From: Pseudophaeobacter sp. EL27
Lineage (GTDB): Bacteria; Pseudomonadota; Alphaproteobacteria; Rhodobacterales; Rhodobacteraceae
NCBI RefSeq assembly: GCF_900313025.1
Contig: NZ_OMPQ01000012.1
Location: 40,176 to 104,175 of the forward strand
Length of the DNA stretch: 64,000 nucleotides
Direction of reading: 5' to 3'
Positions within the stretch are counted from its first letter, which is position 1, and every line of letters starts with the position of its first letter. Shown here piece after piece: positions 17,847-27,147 of the stretch. The notes below the pieces were generated by a model that ran no database searches, was not told where the DNA came from, and worked only from the letters and a program-made list of their open reading frames with translations. The translations under genes were made by a program, and so were the position numbers.

Positions 17847-18670
17847 TCACCCTGTTTGACAGTTTTCTGCTGCGTGCGGCCTTTGCCGGAACTGGAGTAG
17901 CGATCGCCGCTGCCCCACTGGGCTGTTTTGTGATCTGGCGCCGCATGGCCTATTTTGGCGATGCCACGGCGCATGCCTCGATCCTGGGTGTTGCTCTGGC
18001 CCTGGGATTTCAGGTCCCGATCTTTGCCGGTGTGCTGATCATTGCCCTGCTGATGGCCACCGCTGTCTCCAGCTTGAGCGGCCGGGGTTTTGCAATGGAT
18101 ACTCTGCTGGGCGTATTGGCACATTCATCCCTGGCCTTTGGACTGGTCGCCGTATCCTTTTTGCAGGGCATCCGTATTGATCTGATGGCCTATCTGTTTG
18201 GGGACATCCTGGCGGTAAGCCGGATGGATCTGGCGGTGATCTGGGGCGGCGCCGCCCTGGTTCTGCTGCTGCTCTGGGCCAGATGGTCCGCTCTGCTCAC
18301 CGCCACGCTCAGCCCTGATCTTGCCTATGCTGCAGGGATCAACCCAAAGCGTGAACAACTGGTCCTGACCATTGCCTTGGCTCTGGTAGTGGCTGTGGCC
18401 ATCAAGGTGGTCGGGGTTTTGCTGATCTCTGCCCTGCTGCTCATCCCCGCCGCCGCTGCCCGTCCTTTTGCCACAACACCCGAACGTATGGCCGCGATTG
18501 CCGCCGGGATCGGTGCTCTCGCAGCCCTTGCCGGTCTGCAGCTGTCCTTTATGCTCGACACTCCGACCGGGCCAACTATTGTCTGCGTTGCTGCTGTGCT
18601 GTTTGCGCTGACAAATCTGGGTAGCACGGCCTATCGCCAGATGGCGGCCAATTCAGACAGGCGAACCTAG
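17843..18670 (+). CDS. znuB: Zinc ABC transporter permease ZnuB
   Basis: The membrane component of the zinc importer, 275 residues, with about eight hydrophobic segments. Recognisable ABC-3 family parts are the start LLRAAFAGTGVAIAAAPLG, FFGDATAHASILG (here YFGDATAHASILGVALAL), DLMAYLFGDILAVS and the late KVVGVLLISALLLIPAAAAR. It begins in an ATGA overlap with znuC, so coupled translation is likely. The gene converges with the hybrid kinase. Confidence 0.95.
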   Translation: MITLFDSFLLRAAFAGTGVAIAAAPLGCFVIWRRMAYFGDATAHASILGVALALGFQVPIFAGVLIIALLMATAVSSLSGRGFAMDTLLGVLAHSSLAFGLVAVSFLQGIRIDLMAYLFGDILAVSRMDLAVIWGGAALVLLLLWARWSALLTATLSPDLAYAAGINPKREQLVLTIALALVVAVAIKVVGVLLISALLLIPAAAARPFATTPERMAAIAAGIGALAALAGLQLSFMLDTPTGPTIVCVAAVLFALTNLGSTAYRQMAANSDRRT

Positions 18671-18686
18671 GTCTGACAGTAAACCA

Positions 18687-20978
18687 TCAGGTCTGGCGCA
18701 GCCGAACTTCAGCCCCGAGATCTTGAGGGTCTTCGATCCAATCGTGTATGGCTGCAAGCAGCGCCTTTTTGCTTATCGGTTTGCTGAGGAAATCATCCAT
18801 GCCAGCCGCAAGGCATTTTTCACGGTGGGACTCCAACGCATTGGCGGTCAGGGCGATGATATGACAGCCCGGGCTTTGACTGGCGGATTCAATCTCGCGG
18901 ATCTTCATCGTTGCCTCGACCCCATCCATCACCGGCATCATCATATCCATCAGGACAATATCTGGCCGCACCTCCTTAAACCGCTCGACGGCCTCCGCCC
19001 CATTTGCGGCGATAACAATATCAAACCCAGCATCCTTGAGCATCCGGGTCACCACCAACTGGTTGGTCCGGTTGTCTTCTGCAATCATCAGCTTGATACA
19101 ATGGGCCTTCTGCGGGTGCACCGAGCTGGGAGAGGTGGCGCTCTGCTCTGGTTGCTCATGGCTGTGTGCCCGCCCCAGAACCTGCTTCAACTGCGCCGCG
19201 CGCAGGGGCTTATGTATGATATTACAGCCCTCCAGCCCAACCTGATCGGGTTGCATCGCCGCGAGATCACCTGACGAGAGCATGACAATTGGCAGTGTCG
19301 CAAATTCTGGCATGGCATGAATGCGCCGCGCCAGTTCACGCCCGTCCATCCCCGGCATTTGGTCTTCCATGATGACAAGATCTAAACGGTCGGAAGTCAG
19401 ACGCAAATCCAACATCACCTCCACGGTCTGACTTGCGCTACTGGCCTCAAGACTGTGCATGCCCCAGGCGTTCAACTGTTCCGTCAAAATCAGACGATTC
19501 AGCTCCTGACTACCAACAACCAGGCCCGTCAATCCCTGAAGAGCCAGCGGTTTTACAGGGATCTCTTCAACCTGTTCAGCAAGCGGCAAAGGCAGTTGAA
19601 CCACAAAAACAGAGCCCTCCCCGGCTGTGGATTGCACTGTAACCTCCCCCCCCATCAAGGTCAGCAAACGCGCTGAGATAGCCAGGCCAAGCCCAGTACC
19701 TTCAAAATTGCGCGTCGCACCACTATCCACCTGTTCAAAGGCACTAAAGACCGTATCAAGCCGATCTTCGGGAATGCCTATCCCAGTATCAGTGACGTTG
19801 ATCGTCAGGCCGTAGCCGTTGGAATTTTTCTCACCAGAGACATCAACATAGACATGGCCGATATCAGTGAATTTGACCGCATTGCCAATGATATTGGTAA
19901 CCACCTGACGGATCCGGCCAACATCGCCCTCAAAGAACTCCGGCAGCTCGGGATCATATCGCAAGATGATCTCAATCCCCTTGGAAGTGGCCTTGGGTGA
20001 GAGCAGAGTGACCACATCCTCGATCGCGGTCTGTAGATTAAAAGGCGCTAAATCCAATTCGATCTTACCTGCTTCGATCTTGGAAAAGTTGAGGATATCA
20101 TTGATAATTGTCAGCAGCGCCGCGCCAGATTTTGAAATGGTTTTCGCATAGAATCTCTGATCCTCATCCAGATCGGTCTCCATGATCAGCTCTGCCATGC
20201 CAATCACCCCATTCATCGGCGTGCGGATCTCATGGCTCATGTTGGCCAGGAATTCCGACTTGGCCTGATTGGCAATGTCAGCTTCTTCGCAGGCCCGCTC
20301 CAGAGCCAATTCGCGTTCGTTGCGCTCAATAAAGGTATCTTCCAGTACACCCACCGAGAAGTTGAGCGCCCAAAACTCCCGCGAGGCGTACCAGGGCAGT
20401 TTCCCCACTCGCCCATGTGCACCGGCTAGAACCTCCGACATCCTGAGGTGGATAGTTTGCAACGGCTGCAAGGCCAGCATGTTCAGCAAACCCAGAATGG
20501 CAGCCGACAAAGCGGCAACCGCAAGAACTGTCCACAAAATCGCATAGCGGACTCTTTCCTGGACCATGGCCTGCCCTTCCAGCATAGACCACTGCACAAT
20601 CATTGTGCCGAACTTGAACCCTTCCATTTCCACCGGTTGTTCATAGGTCACAAATTCTTCCTGTGCCGCCGCCCCCCTTCGCGTGGCAGTGGCAATCATC
20701 ATGTCCTCGGCATTCAGAATTTGGATGGAGCGGATTTTTGGGGTTCGCTCCAAAGCCTCATAAAGCCCGGTTTCCAACACAGGCACATCTTCCACAATGA
20801 TGGATTCAAGCATCAACCCACTGAGCAGAGAAATAGTCAGCCCGGCCTGTTCACTCAACTGCTCGCGCATCCGATTGCCTTCGGAGCGCTGTGCAGCAGC
20901 ACCCACAACCAGCGCAACCAAAAGGGCGGCCAGCGACAGCGACAGCACGATCTGAAACAGGATACCAGTGCGTTTCAT
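18687..20978 (-). CDS. Membrane hybrid sensor histidine kinase with two receiver domains
   Basis: A 763-residue sensor. TM1 is at about 8-29 and TM2 at about 145-168, enclosing a periplasmic segment of about 115 residues; a HAMP-like linker follows. The HisKA box is [12 protein letters not shown] with His249. HATPase_c motifs are [18 protein letters not shown] and GTGLGLAIS. The first receiver has [10 protein letters not shown] and an unusual opening ([10 protein letters not shown], lacking the acidic pair), so it may be degenerate. The second has [10 protein letters not shown] and [14 protein letters not shown] and looks intact. No Hpt domain or DNA-binding regulator is adjacent. The gene follows the PhnD-like binding protein by 18 nt, and the two are almost surely one operon; the binding protein probably serves as its periplasmic sensor. 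Confidence 0.9.
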   Translation of the reverse strand: MKRTGILFQIVLSLSLAALLVALVVGAAAQRSEGNRMREQLSEQAGLTISLLSGLMLESIIVEDVPVLETGLYEALERTPKIRSIQILNAEDMMIATATRRGAAAQEEFVTYEQPVEMEGFKFGTMIVQWSMLEGQAMVQERVRYAILWTVLAVAALSAAILGLLNMLALQPLQTIHLRMSEVLAGAHGRVGKLPWYASREFWALNFSVGVLEDTFIERNERELALERACEEADIANQAKSEFLANMSHEIRTPMNGVIGMAELIMETDLDEDQRFYAKTISKSGAALLTIINDILNFSKIEAGKIELDLAPFNLQTAIEDVVTLLSPKATSKGIEIILRYDPELPEFFEGDVGRIRQVVTNIIGNAVKFTDIGHVYVDVSGEKNSNGYGLTINVTDTGIGIPEDRLDTVFSAFEQVDSGATRNFEGTGLGLAISARLLTLMGGEVTVQSTAGEGSVFVVQLPLPLAEQVEEIPVKPLALQGLTGLVVGSQELNRLILTEQLNAWGMHSLEASSASQTVEVMLDLRLTSDRLDLVIMEDQMPGMDGRELARRIHAMPEFATLPIVMLSSGDLAAMQPDQVGLEGCNIIHKPLRAAQLKQVLGRAHSHEQPEQSATSPSSVHPQKAHCIKLMIAEDNRTNQLVVTRMLKDAGFDIVIAANGAEAVERFKEVRPDIVLMDMMMPVMDGVEATMKIREIESASQSPGCHIIALTANALESHREKCLAAGMDDFLSKPISKKALLAAIHDWIEDPQDLGAEVRLRQT

Positions 20979-20996
20979 TTCTCTGCTTTTCCAGCG

Positions 20997-21869
20997 CTAA
21001 AAGCTACGGCTTTGTTCGATAGCGTCGCGGATCAGATCGTAGTCGGCATCTTCGCTCGCCAAAAACCCATTCTTGGAAACACGCCGGACAATCTCTTCGT
21101 TTTGCGTTGCCAACATGATGTCCTGCATCGCCTGCACGATCTCACCATCAAGGTCGGCTGCCGCCAGCCAGGGCTTTGTCACATTTTCAAAAGAGAGAAG
21201 AACCCGGATAGGAACCCCCTTGGCAACAAGTTTTCTATAGGTGCTTTCTTTCAACGCCCCAGCCGCAAACTTCCCGGCGCCAACCGCTTCGCCGACCAAA
21301 TCATGCCTACCCAGATAGGAAAAACTGTGCAGATCCTCGCCTGAAATACCAACATCGAGCAATTGCGCCTGTGCCAAGTACCGTCCGATTGTGGACAGCT
21401 CATCCCCAAAGGCGAAGGTCAGCCCCGCCAGCTCTTCCAGAGATTGGACCGGGCTGTCACGATGAACCACAATTACCCCATTGAACCGCTTTTTGCCCTT
21501 CTTGGACTCGATCGCCACGATCCGAATCTGCGGATTGAGATCCTTGACCATGACATAGGAGGCTGGGCCAAAACGGGCGAAATCCACTTCGCCTTCGGCC
21601 AGCTGGCGAACGCCTTCGGCATATTCCTTGGCAATCGTCATCTTGATCGTGACTTTTTCTCCCAACCGCTCGGTCATCCGGTCCGCCAAAAAGGTCAGGA
21701 AGGGACGATACTTACGTACCGTTTCGGTCGGTTTGTCAGCCGCATAAGTTCCAAAAGTAAGAGTTATCTCAGCACGCGCATCATTTGGTGCAAAGCTCAA
21801 CAACCCCAAGACCAGCAAAAGCAGGCCCTTCTGGGCAAAAGAAAATACAAAGCTATAAAATTGCCGCAT
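20997..21869 (-). CDS. PhnD-like periplasmic substrate-binding protein (orphan)
   Basis: A 290-residue exported binding protein of the phosphate/phosphite/phosphonate (PhnD) family. The signal peptide is residues 1-33 (core KGLLLLVLGLLSF). The mature part begins ITLTFGTYAADKPTETVRKYRPFLTFLADRM and includes GEVDFARFGPASYVM and GLTFAFGDELSTIGRYLAQ, all PhnD-family signatures. AGGAGG precedes ATG 21869, better than the frame start at 21932. No permease or ATPase is adjacent; instead a hybrid kinase follows by 18 nt. This suggests a sensory rather than transport role, as known for other binding-protein/kinase pairs. The ligand need not be a phosphorus compound. Confidence 0.85.
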   Translation of the reverse strand: MRQFYSFVFSFAQKGLLLLVLGLLSFAPNDARAEITLTFGTYAADKPTETVRKYRPFLTFLADRMTERLGEKVTIKMTIAKEYAEGVRQLAEGEVDFARFGPASYVMVKDLNPQIRIVAIESKKGKKRFNGVIVVHRDSPVQSLEELAGLTFAFGDELSTIGRYLAQAQLLDVGISGEDLHSFSYLGRHDLVGEAVGAGKFAAGALKESTYRKLVAKGVPIRVLLSFENVTKPWLAAADLDGEIVQAMQDIMLATQNEEIVRRVSKNGFLASEDADYDLIRDAIEQSRSF

Positions 21870-22092
21870 GGTTGAGCCTCCTGGCTTAGTTGCTGCGTAC
21901 CGACCACGTTGGTTATGTCTTGTATCAACCAATAAGTGCGTTGATCACGTTAATTTTCCTTCACCTCTTCCAGAAAATTTAAGTGAAAACCCGGCTCAAG
22001 GTCTACATTTAACCATTCGGTAATACTTTGGGTATTTTTTCATAAAATTGTTACAACTATAAAGATCTCCTCAACGGACAACAGGTCACTCA

Positions 22093-25000
22093 GTGCACAT
22101 ACCCTCCTTCTCCCAGAAAAAACGCAGACAATGCTGCACGTCCCTATCGGCGGCAATTCTTTTGGTTGTACCCCTTGAAGCCCAGGCCATTCCCTCACCC
22201 GAGTTGGTCATTGGCTCTGTCACCTCACTGTCGCAAGTTTTTGCTGTTGGCCTGGCCATGCTTTCCGGTGCAGGCGCAATTGTAGCTTCAAAACTGGGCC
22301 TCAAACCCACCGCCGCGGCGCAGCGCTACCCGGTTAAGCTCATTAGTGCTTTGTCGCTCTTTGTGGCCCTGCTGGCGGCGGCAAATTACTGGCAATTCAA
22401 CGCACAGAAGACTGCAGAGCAGACCCGCCTGCAAGCCACTTTGCTGCGCCCTGCACAGTTTGCAGGCACTGAAATCAAGGATGACACCCTAAAAGAAACC
22501 AGTTTCTCCAAACAGGAAGGCAATCCTCTGGCCATCTCTACCGATCAGGCCGCCGCCCTGCTGGCAACCGGAGAGGCCGCTTTCTTTGACATCCGCGAAA
22601 CCGGCGAAAACGCCATGGGCAGCCTGCCCGGCGCCGCCCATATCCGTTTCCCTGATTTTCTAGAGTCCCGTCCGCTTCAGCCCGGACAGCGCGCGGTGGT
22701 GTTTTGTCACAACGGCAATCGCAGCTCCGAGACCTGCGCCGAACTTGCCAAGCTGGGCATTGATTGCAGCTTTATTGCCGGGGGCATCGAGAAATGGATC
22801 GTCGAAGGGCGCTCCTTCAGCGATGCTGATGTGCAGACCCTTGCCGATCTGCGCGCCATTCCGGAATATGACAACAAGGATACCCTGCTCAGCACCGCCG
22901 ACTTTACCGCGCTGGTCGAAACCGAAGATCTGCAGATCGTCGATACCCGCTACCCCGGTGATTTTGCGGCAGGCCACCTGCCGGGTGCCATCAATATTCC
23001 AATCCGCGCCCTACCAACGGATGAGCTGATGCGCCGCATCGCCGCGCTGGACGACAGGCCAACCGTGGCCGCCTGCTATGATCGACGCAGCTGCTTCATG
23101 GGGCAGGTTCTGGGGCTAGAGCTGACCCAACAGGGTATCGATTATCAGGGGCGCTACACCCTGCCATGGGAATACTTCATTGCCCCTGCCCCCAAACCCC
23201 ATGTTCAGGACTGGCTGGCAGAGCAACAACAGACCTATTGGCAACAGGCGGTCTCGGCAGTTGCTGCGGCTTTGATCTGGACGCATGAGCGCAGCCACCT
23301 CTTGCTTGGGCTATTTGCCCTGTCTCTGCTGACCCGCCTGCTGGTACTACCTGTGGCGCTCAAATCAGAACGCGACCAGATCATTACCAATGACAGCGCC
23401 AACGAACTTGCGGCGCTCAAATCCAAACTTGCCCAGGATCCCGTGCGCAAGGCCCGTGCCATTCAGGCCTTTTATGCTGCCAAGGGGCTGACGCCTTTGC
23501 GCAACCTGACTGCACTTCTGTTTTTGCCCGTGATGATGCTTGGCGTCTCTGCCGCCGGCGAGGCCAGCGGCTTGCTCTCAATCAACCTGCTCTGGATCGC
23601 GGATCTTGGTCTGCCGGATCCGCTGTTTGCCCTGCCGCTGCTGTTTTGTGGATTGGCGGCACTCTATCTGGTCTGGGCTGTCGCCAAGACGGCGCGCCAG
23701 GTCAAGATTTGGCTGTTTCTCGGCGTGCCCGTGTTGTTTGCAATGGTCTACGGGCTCAGCGCGGCGGCCAATGCCTACCTCTGCTTCAGTCTTAGCCTGT
23801 TGCTCCTGCAACGAGCCTATGTGACAGGACTGCACCGCGCTATGAACCAGCGCTTGTCCCTGTGGCGCCATCAGCGCCGCTTGGCACAGCTGCCCGCCGG
23901 GGTGATCCCTATGGGTTATACCGAAGAACTGGCAACCGCTGGCAATAAGGCACTGCGCCTGTCAGTGTTGAAAAATGCAGGACTACCAGTTCCCGGCGGT
24001 GTTGTACTGCGCCAGGAAGCCATTGCCAGTTTTCAACAAATGACCCAGCCACAGCAGGAACGCTTTGCCGCAACCCTCTGGCAGCTGCTGGGTGAGAAAC
24101 CCTGTGCCGTGCGCAGCAGCGCCAGCAACGAAGACGGCGCCGATCAAAGCTTTGCCGGTGTGTTTGAATCTGAGCTGGACGTCACAGGCGATACCCTGCG
24201 CGCAGCACTGAACAGCGTGATCGCCAGTTTTTCTTCCGAACGGGCCGCCAGCTACGAAGGGCAAGCCCAGGACGAGACAGCCGCCAATATCCTGGTGCAA
24301 CATATGGTAGAGGCCGACTATGCCGGGGTATTGTTCACCCAAGATCCCACTGCCCCTGGCATGACCATGGTGGAATGGGTGCAGGGCTGCGGAGAAGATC
24401 TCGTCTCTGGCCGGGTGACCCCAGTTTCACTGCGCTTTGGGCGCTGCACTGGCTTGCCCGCCACAGACGATCAGGATCAAACCCTCGATCTGGCGCCGCT
24501 CCTGGCGCTGGCGCAGCGGGTTGAAGAGAGCTTTGGCTGTCCTCAGGATATCGAATGGGCCTATGCAGATGGTCAGTTCCAGATCCTGCAAAGCCGCGAT
24601 ATTACCACTCTGGCACGTGGCCCCGAGGCAGAACAGATCCGCCTAGCCGAATGGCGCGAGGTTCTGGACAATTTTGGCGCTGCGGAACCCGATGAGATAA
24701 TCCTGGAACAGGACGAAATGTCCGAAGTCCTGCCCCGCCCGACGCCACTGTCTTTTTCCCTCATGGGCAGTCTTTGGGCCCCCGGTGGCAGCGTTGACCA
24801 CGCTTGTCGTGCGCTAGGTGTCCCCTATGGCCTGCCCGAGGGGCGTGACGGCCATCTGGTCAATCTCTTCGGCAAGACCTATGTCGATGCGCGCCTAAAA
24901 ACGGCGATGACCCTGAAACTGTCAAAGACCAAAGCAAAACAGTTGCGCCGTCAGGCCCGCCCGCTGGTCAAAGACTTCCGCACTCAAACTCTGCCGGATC

Positions 25001-26103
25001 TAACCGACAGGCTGGCGATCTGGCAGGCCATCGACTACGCCGCCCTGCCCCAGCACAAGCTGATTGAGGTCATTCAGACCCTGCACGGGCTCTTTGCCCA
25101 TGAGATTTATGTCGAGGCGGAGAAGATCAATATCCTCGCGGGTTTCACCATGGGGGAAGCCACGGCCACCACGGCCGGCGATGCCACACTGCGCAAACTT
25201 CTGATGCAGGCAGAGCTGCCCAACGCCCCCTCTACGCTGCTGGGATCCTGTCACGGCAACCGCGACAAAGCTCTGGCCCTGATGGGACATCGCTCCATCT
25301 TTGACTATGAGCTCAGTTCACCGCGCTACAGCGAGGCCCCTGCCCTGCTCTGGCCCTTGCTGGAAAACCCGGTTGAACAGATCTCTGGTCCAACACCCCT
25401 GCCCGCCAATCTGCCGCATGAGTTGAAGGACAGCATCTCACTGGCACTGACCTTTCAGGATCTCAAGGAGCAGGCCAAACACGAGGCTCTGCGCATTCTG
25501 GCAGAACTGCGCCGGGCTGTGCTGGCCTTGGGGGCGAATTCAGGGCTCGATGATTTGGTTTTCCAGCTCACCCTGGAAGAGCTGCACCTCAGCGACTGGT
25601 CCAACCCCAAAGAGCTGCTGTGCCTGGCGCAGGCGCGCAAGTCCCATGAAGATCTGCGCAAGACCTCCGCGCCAACCCAGGTGCAGCTGACCCTGCGCGA
25701 TTGCGAATTGCTGTCTCTCGGGGCACAGGCAACGCTGGCAGAGGGCGCCTTGGGCGGAACCTGCGTGGCAGGTAGTGGCGCTGTGACGGGCCGGGCCTTT
25801 TGGGTCACGGATGAAACCGCCACCGGGCCAGAGGTGTTTGCCGGGTTTAACGACGGCGACATTCTGGTTTGCAGCATGATCAACCCGGCCTGGTTGCCCT
25901 ATGTACAGCGCTCTGGCGCGGTGCTGAGCGAGGTTGGCGGCTGGTTGAGCCATATGGCCATTGTCGCCCGTGAAAAACACATCCTGATGCAGGTCGCCTG
26001 CAAGGGGCTTGGCCAGATCGAAACAGGCGCCTGGGTAACTGTCAGCGAGGACGGCAGCATCCTCCTACAAGAGAACGAAAATCCTCAGGCCGTCTCTGCC
26101 TGA
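22093..26103 (+). CDS. Fusion: rhodanese x2, YidC/Oxa1-like membrane region, rifampicin-phosphotransferase-like dikinase
   Basis: A 1336-residue protein, start GTG 22093. In order: N-terminal hydrophobic segments (about 16-32, 45-66 and 82-99); rhodanese 1 (about 147-245) with active loop CHNGNRSS, Cys205; rhodanese 2 (about 262-360) with CYDRRSC, Cys328, unusual and possibly altered; a membrane region (about 385-580) whose GLFALSLLTRLLVLPVALKSERD, charged segment LAALKSKLAQDPVRKARAIQAFYAAKGLTP and following hydrophobic helices resemble the YidC/Oxa1 core; an ATP-grasp domain like PEP synthase (about 608-840; GNKALRL, PCAVRSSASNEDG, QSFAGVFES); a helical middle part with EVLPRPTPLSFSLM as in rifampicin phosphotransferase; and a swivelling domain with phospho-acceptor His1287 (GGWLSHMAIVARE). 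Predicted topology puts the rhodaneses outside and the ATP enzyme inside. The acceptor is unknown. It is divergent from the PhnD-like/kinase operon. Confidence 0.85.
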   Translation: MHIPSFSQKKRRQCCTSLSAAILLVVPLEAQAIPSPELVIGSVTSLSQVFAVGLAMLSGAGAIVASKLGLKPTAAAQRYPVKLISALSLFVALLAAANYWQFNAQKTAEQTRLQATLLRPAQFAGTEIKDDTLKETSFSKQEGNPLAISTDQAAALLATGEAAFFDIRETGENAMGSLPGAAHIRFPDFLESRPLQPGQRAVVFCHNGNRSSETCAELAKLGIDCSFIAGGIEKWIVEGRSFSDADVQTLADLRAIPEYDNKDTLLSTADFTALVETEDLQIVDTRYPGDFAAGHLPGAINIPIRALPTDELMRRIAALDDRPTVAACYDRRSCFMGQVLGLELTQQGIDYQGRYTLPWEYFIAPAPKPHVQDWLAEQQQTYWQQAVSAVAAALIWTHERSHLLLGLFALSLLTRLLVLPVALKSERDQIITNDSANELAALKSKLAQDPVRKARAIQAFYAAKGLTPLRNLTALLFLPVMMLGVSAAGEASGLLSINLLWIADLGLPDPLFALPLLFCGLAALYLVWAVAKTARQVKIWLFLGVPVLFAMVYGLSAAANAYLCFSLSLLLLQRAYVTGLHRAMNQRLSLWRHQRRLAQLPAGVIPMGYTEELATAGNKALRLSVLKNAGLPVPGGVVLRQEAIASFQQMTQPQQERFAATLWQLLGEKPCAVRSSASNEDGADQSFAGVFESELDVTGDTLRAALNSVIASFSSERAASYEGQAQDETAANILVQHMVEADYAGVLFTQDPTAPGMTMVEWVQGCGEDLVSGRVTPVSLRFGRCTGLPATDDQDQTLDLAPLLALAQRVEESFGCPQDIEWAYADGQFQILQSRDITTLARGPEAEQIRLAEWREVLDNFGAAEPDEIILEQDEMSEVLPRPTPLSFSLMGSLWAPGGSVDHACRALGVPYGLPEGRDGHLVNLFGKTYVDARLKTAMTLKLSKTKAKQLRRQARPLVKDFRTQTLPDLTDRLAIWQAIDYAALPQHKLIEVIQTLHGLFAHEIYVEAEKINILAGFTMGEATATTAGDATLRKLLMQAELPNAPSTLLGSCHGNRDKALALMGHRSIFDYELSSPRYSEAPALLWPLLENPVEQISGPTPLPANLPHELKDSISLALTFQDLKEQAKHEALRILAELRRAVLALGANSGLDDLVFQLTLEELHLSDWSNPKELLCLAQARKSHEDLRKTSAPTQVQLTLRDCELLSLGAQATLAEGALGGTCVAGSGAVTGRAFWVTDETATGPEVFAGFNDGDILVCSMINPAWLPYVQRSGAVLSEVGGWLSHMAIVAREKHILMQVACKGLGQIETGAWVTVSEDGSILLQENENPQAVSA

Positions 26104-26182
26104 GGGACCAAAGGGGCTGCCCGGCTGAAAGCCGGGTGGCATTCCATGACCAAACCAACAGAACAGATGTTTTGAATTCCAT

Positions 26183-26213
26183 ATGGGGCAATCATATGAT
26201 TTTATTGCCCCAT
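26183..26213. repeat. Perfect inverted repeat over the rpiR-type start codon
   Basis: ATGGGGCAAT (26183-26192) and its exact complement ATTGCCCCAT (26204-26213) are separated by 11 bp. The right arm contains the first two bases of the presumed ATG at 26212. It may be an autoregulatory operator of the RpiR-family protein, or an RNA hairpin that hides the start; no normal ribosome-binding site is present. Confidence 0.75.
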
Positions 26214-27123
26214 GGATCCACATCTCGACCCAAAACAAACCGCCCGCCTGATTGCGGCCCTAAAAGAGCAGATTGCGCAGATGCCTGCCAAACTGGCTTT
26301 GGCGGCAAAATACATTATCGACAACCCGGGCAGCTTTGCGCTGGATCCGGTGCGTGACACGGCGCACAAAGCTGGCATCAGCGCCAATAGTTTTGTCCGC
26401 CTTGCCGATCGGCTGGGCTATGACAGTTTTGAGGCCCTGCGCCACCCCTTTCGCGATGCTCTGATCACCACCAATGAGAGCCACCTCGGGGCGGGTTGGC
26501 TGGACCAGATGGCGGGGCAAGGGCATGCCGCAGCGCTACAGGCGCGTGCTGTTCAAAGCGAGCTGAACATGGTCGCCCGGTCGCTGCGCCAGATGGGAGC
26601 ACAGCGCACCAATGCCATTGTGGAGACCCTGCTCACCGCCAAACAGTGCTATGTGACTGCAAGCCGCGCCAGCTATGCGCTGGCCTACTATTTTCACTAT
26701 GTGGCCCGTATGGCGCTGCCCGCAATTGATCTGGTGCCGCGTCATGTGGGCACCACGTTGGATGATCTGATTGGATTGGGGCCTGAGGATTGCCTGATCG
26801 CCATCACCTTTGCCCCCTATTCGACCAGCACCATTCAGGCCCTGCGTCAGGCCCGCAAGCAGGGCGCCCGTATTGTGCTGATTTCAGACAGCGAGGTCAT
26901 CGCACCGGGGGTTGAGGCGGATCATGTGCTCACGGTGACCACAGCCTCATTGCACCCTTTTGGCGCCTATGCCGGGGCGATGGCGGTGCTGGATTGCCTG
27001 CTGTCCCATCTGATCGAGGCCGGCGGCACCGAAGCGCGCCAGCGGATCGAGGCCTATGAAGCGCTGAGACAAGACAGTGGCGCCTATTGGACAGGCGCAA
27101 AACTGCCGCAGATCCGCAGCTGA
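26212..27123 (+). CDS. MurR/RpiR family transcriptional regulator
   Basis: A 303-residue regulator with an N-terminal RpiR helix-turn-helix (about 10-85; GISANSFVRLADRLGYDSFEAL) and a C-terminal SIS domain (about 125-265; QCYVTASRASYALAYYF, ITFAPYSTSTIQALRQARKQGARIVLISDS). SIS domains usually bind phosphosugars, but in this family some members answer to other ligands. The start at ATG 26212 lies within a perfect inverted repeat and has no Shine-Dalgarno sequence, so the message may be leaderless. It converges with the arginine/methylarginine operon and is the natural candidate to control it. Confidence 0.88.
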   Translation: MDPHLDPKQTARLIAALKEQIAQMPAKLALAAKYIIDNPGSFALDPVRDTAHKAGISANSFVRLADRLGYDSFEALRHPFRDALITTNESHLGAGWLDQMAGQGHAAALQARAVQSELNMVARSLRQMGAQRTNAIVETLLTAKQCYVTASRASYALAYYFHYVARMALPAIDLVPRHVGTTLDDLIGLGPEDCLIAITFAPYSTSTIQALRQARKQGARIVLISDSEVIAPGVEADHVLTVTTASLHPFGAYAGAMAVLDCLLSHLIEAGGTEARQRIEAYEALRQDSGAYWTGAKLPQIRS

Positions 27124-27147
27124 GCAGATCTGCGGGGCAAGCTCAGA

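Noticed and set aside
27106..27135. Terminator between the RpiR gene and DDAH
   Set aside because: CCGCAGATC/GATCTGCGG arms exist with a 12-nt gap, but no T run follows on either strand, so support is weak.
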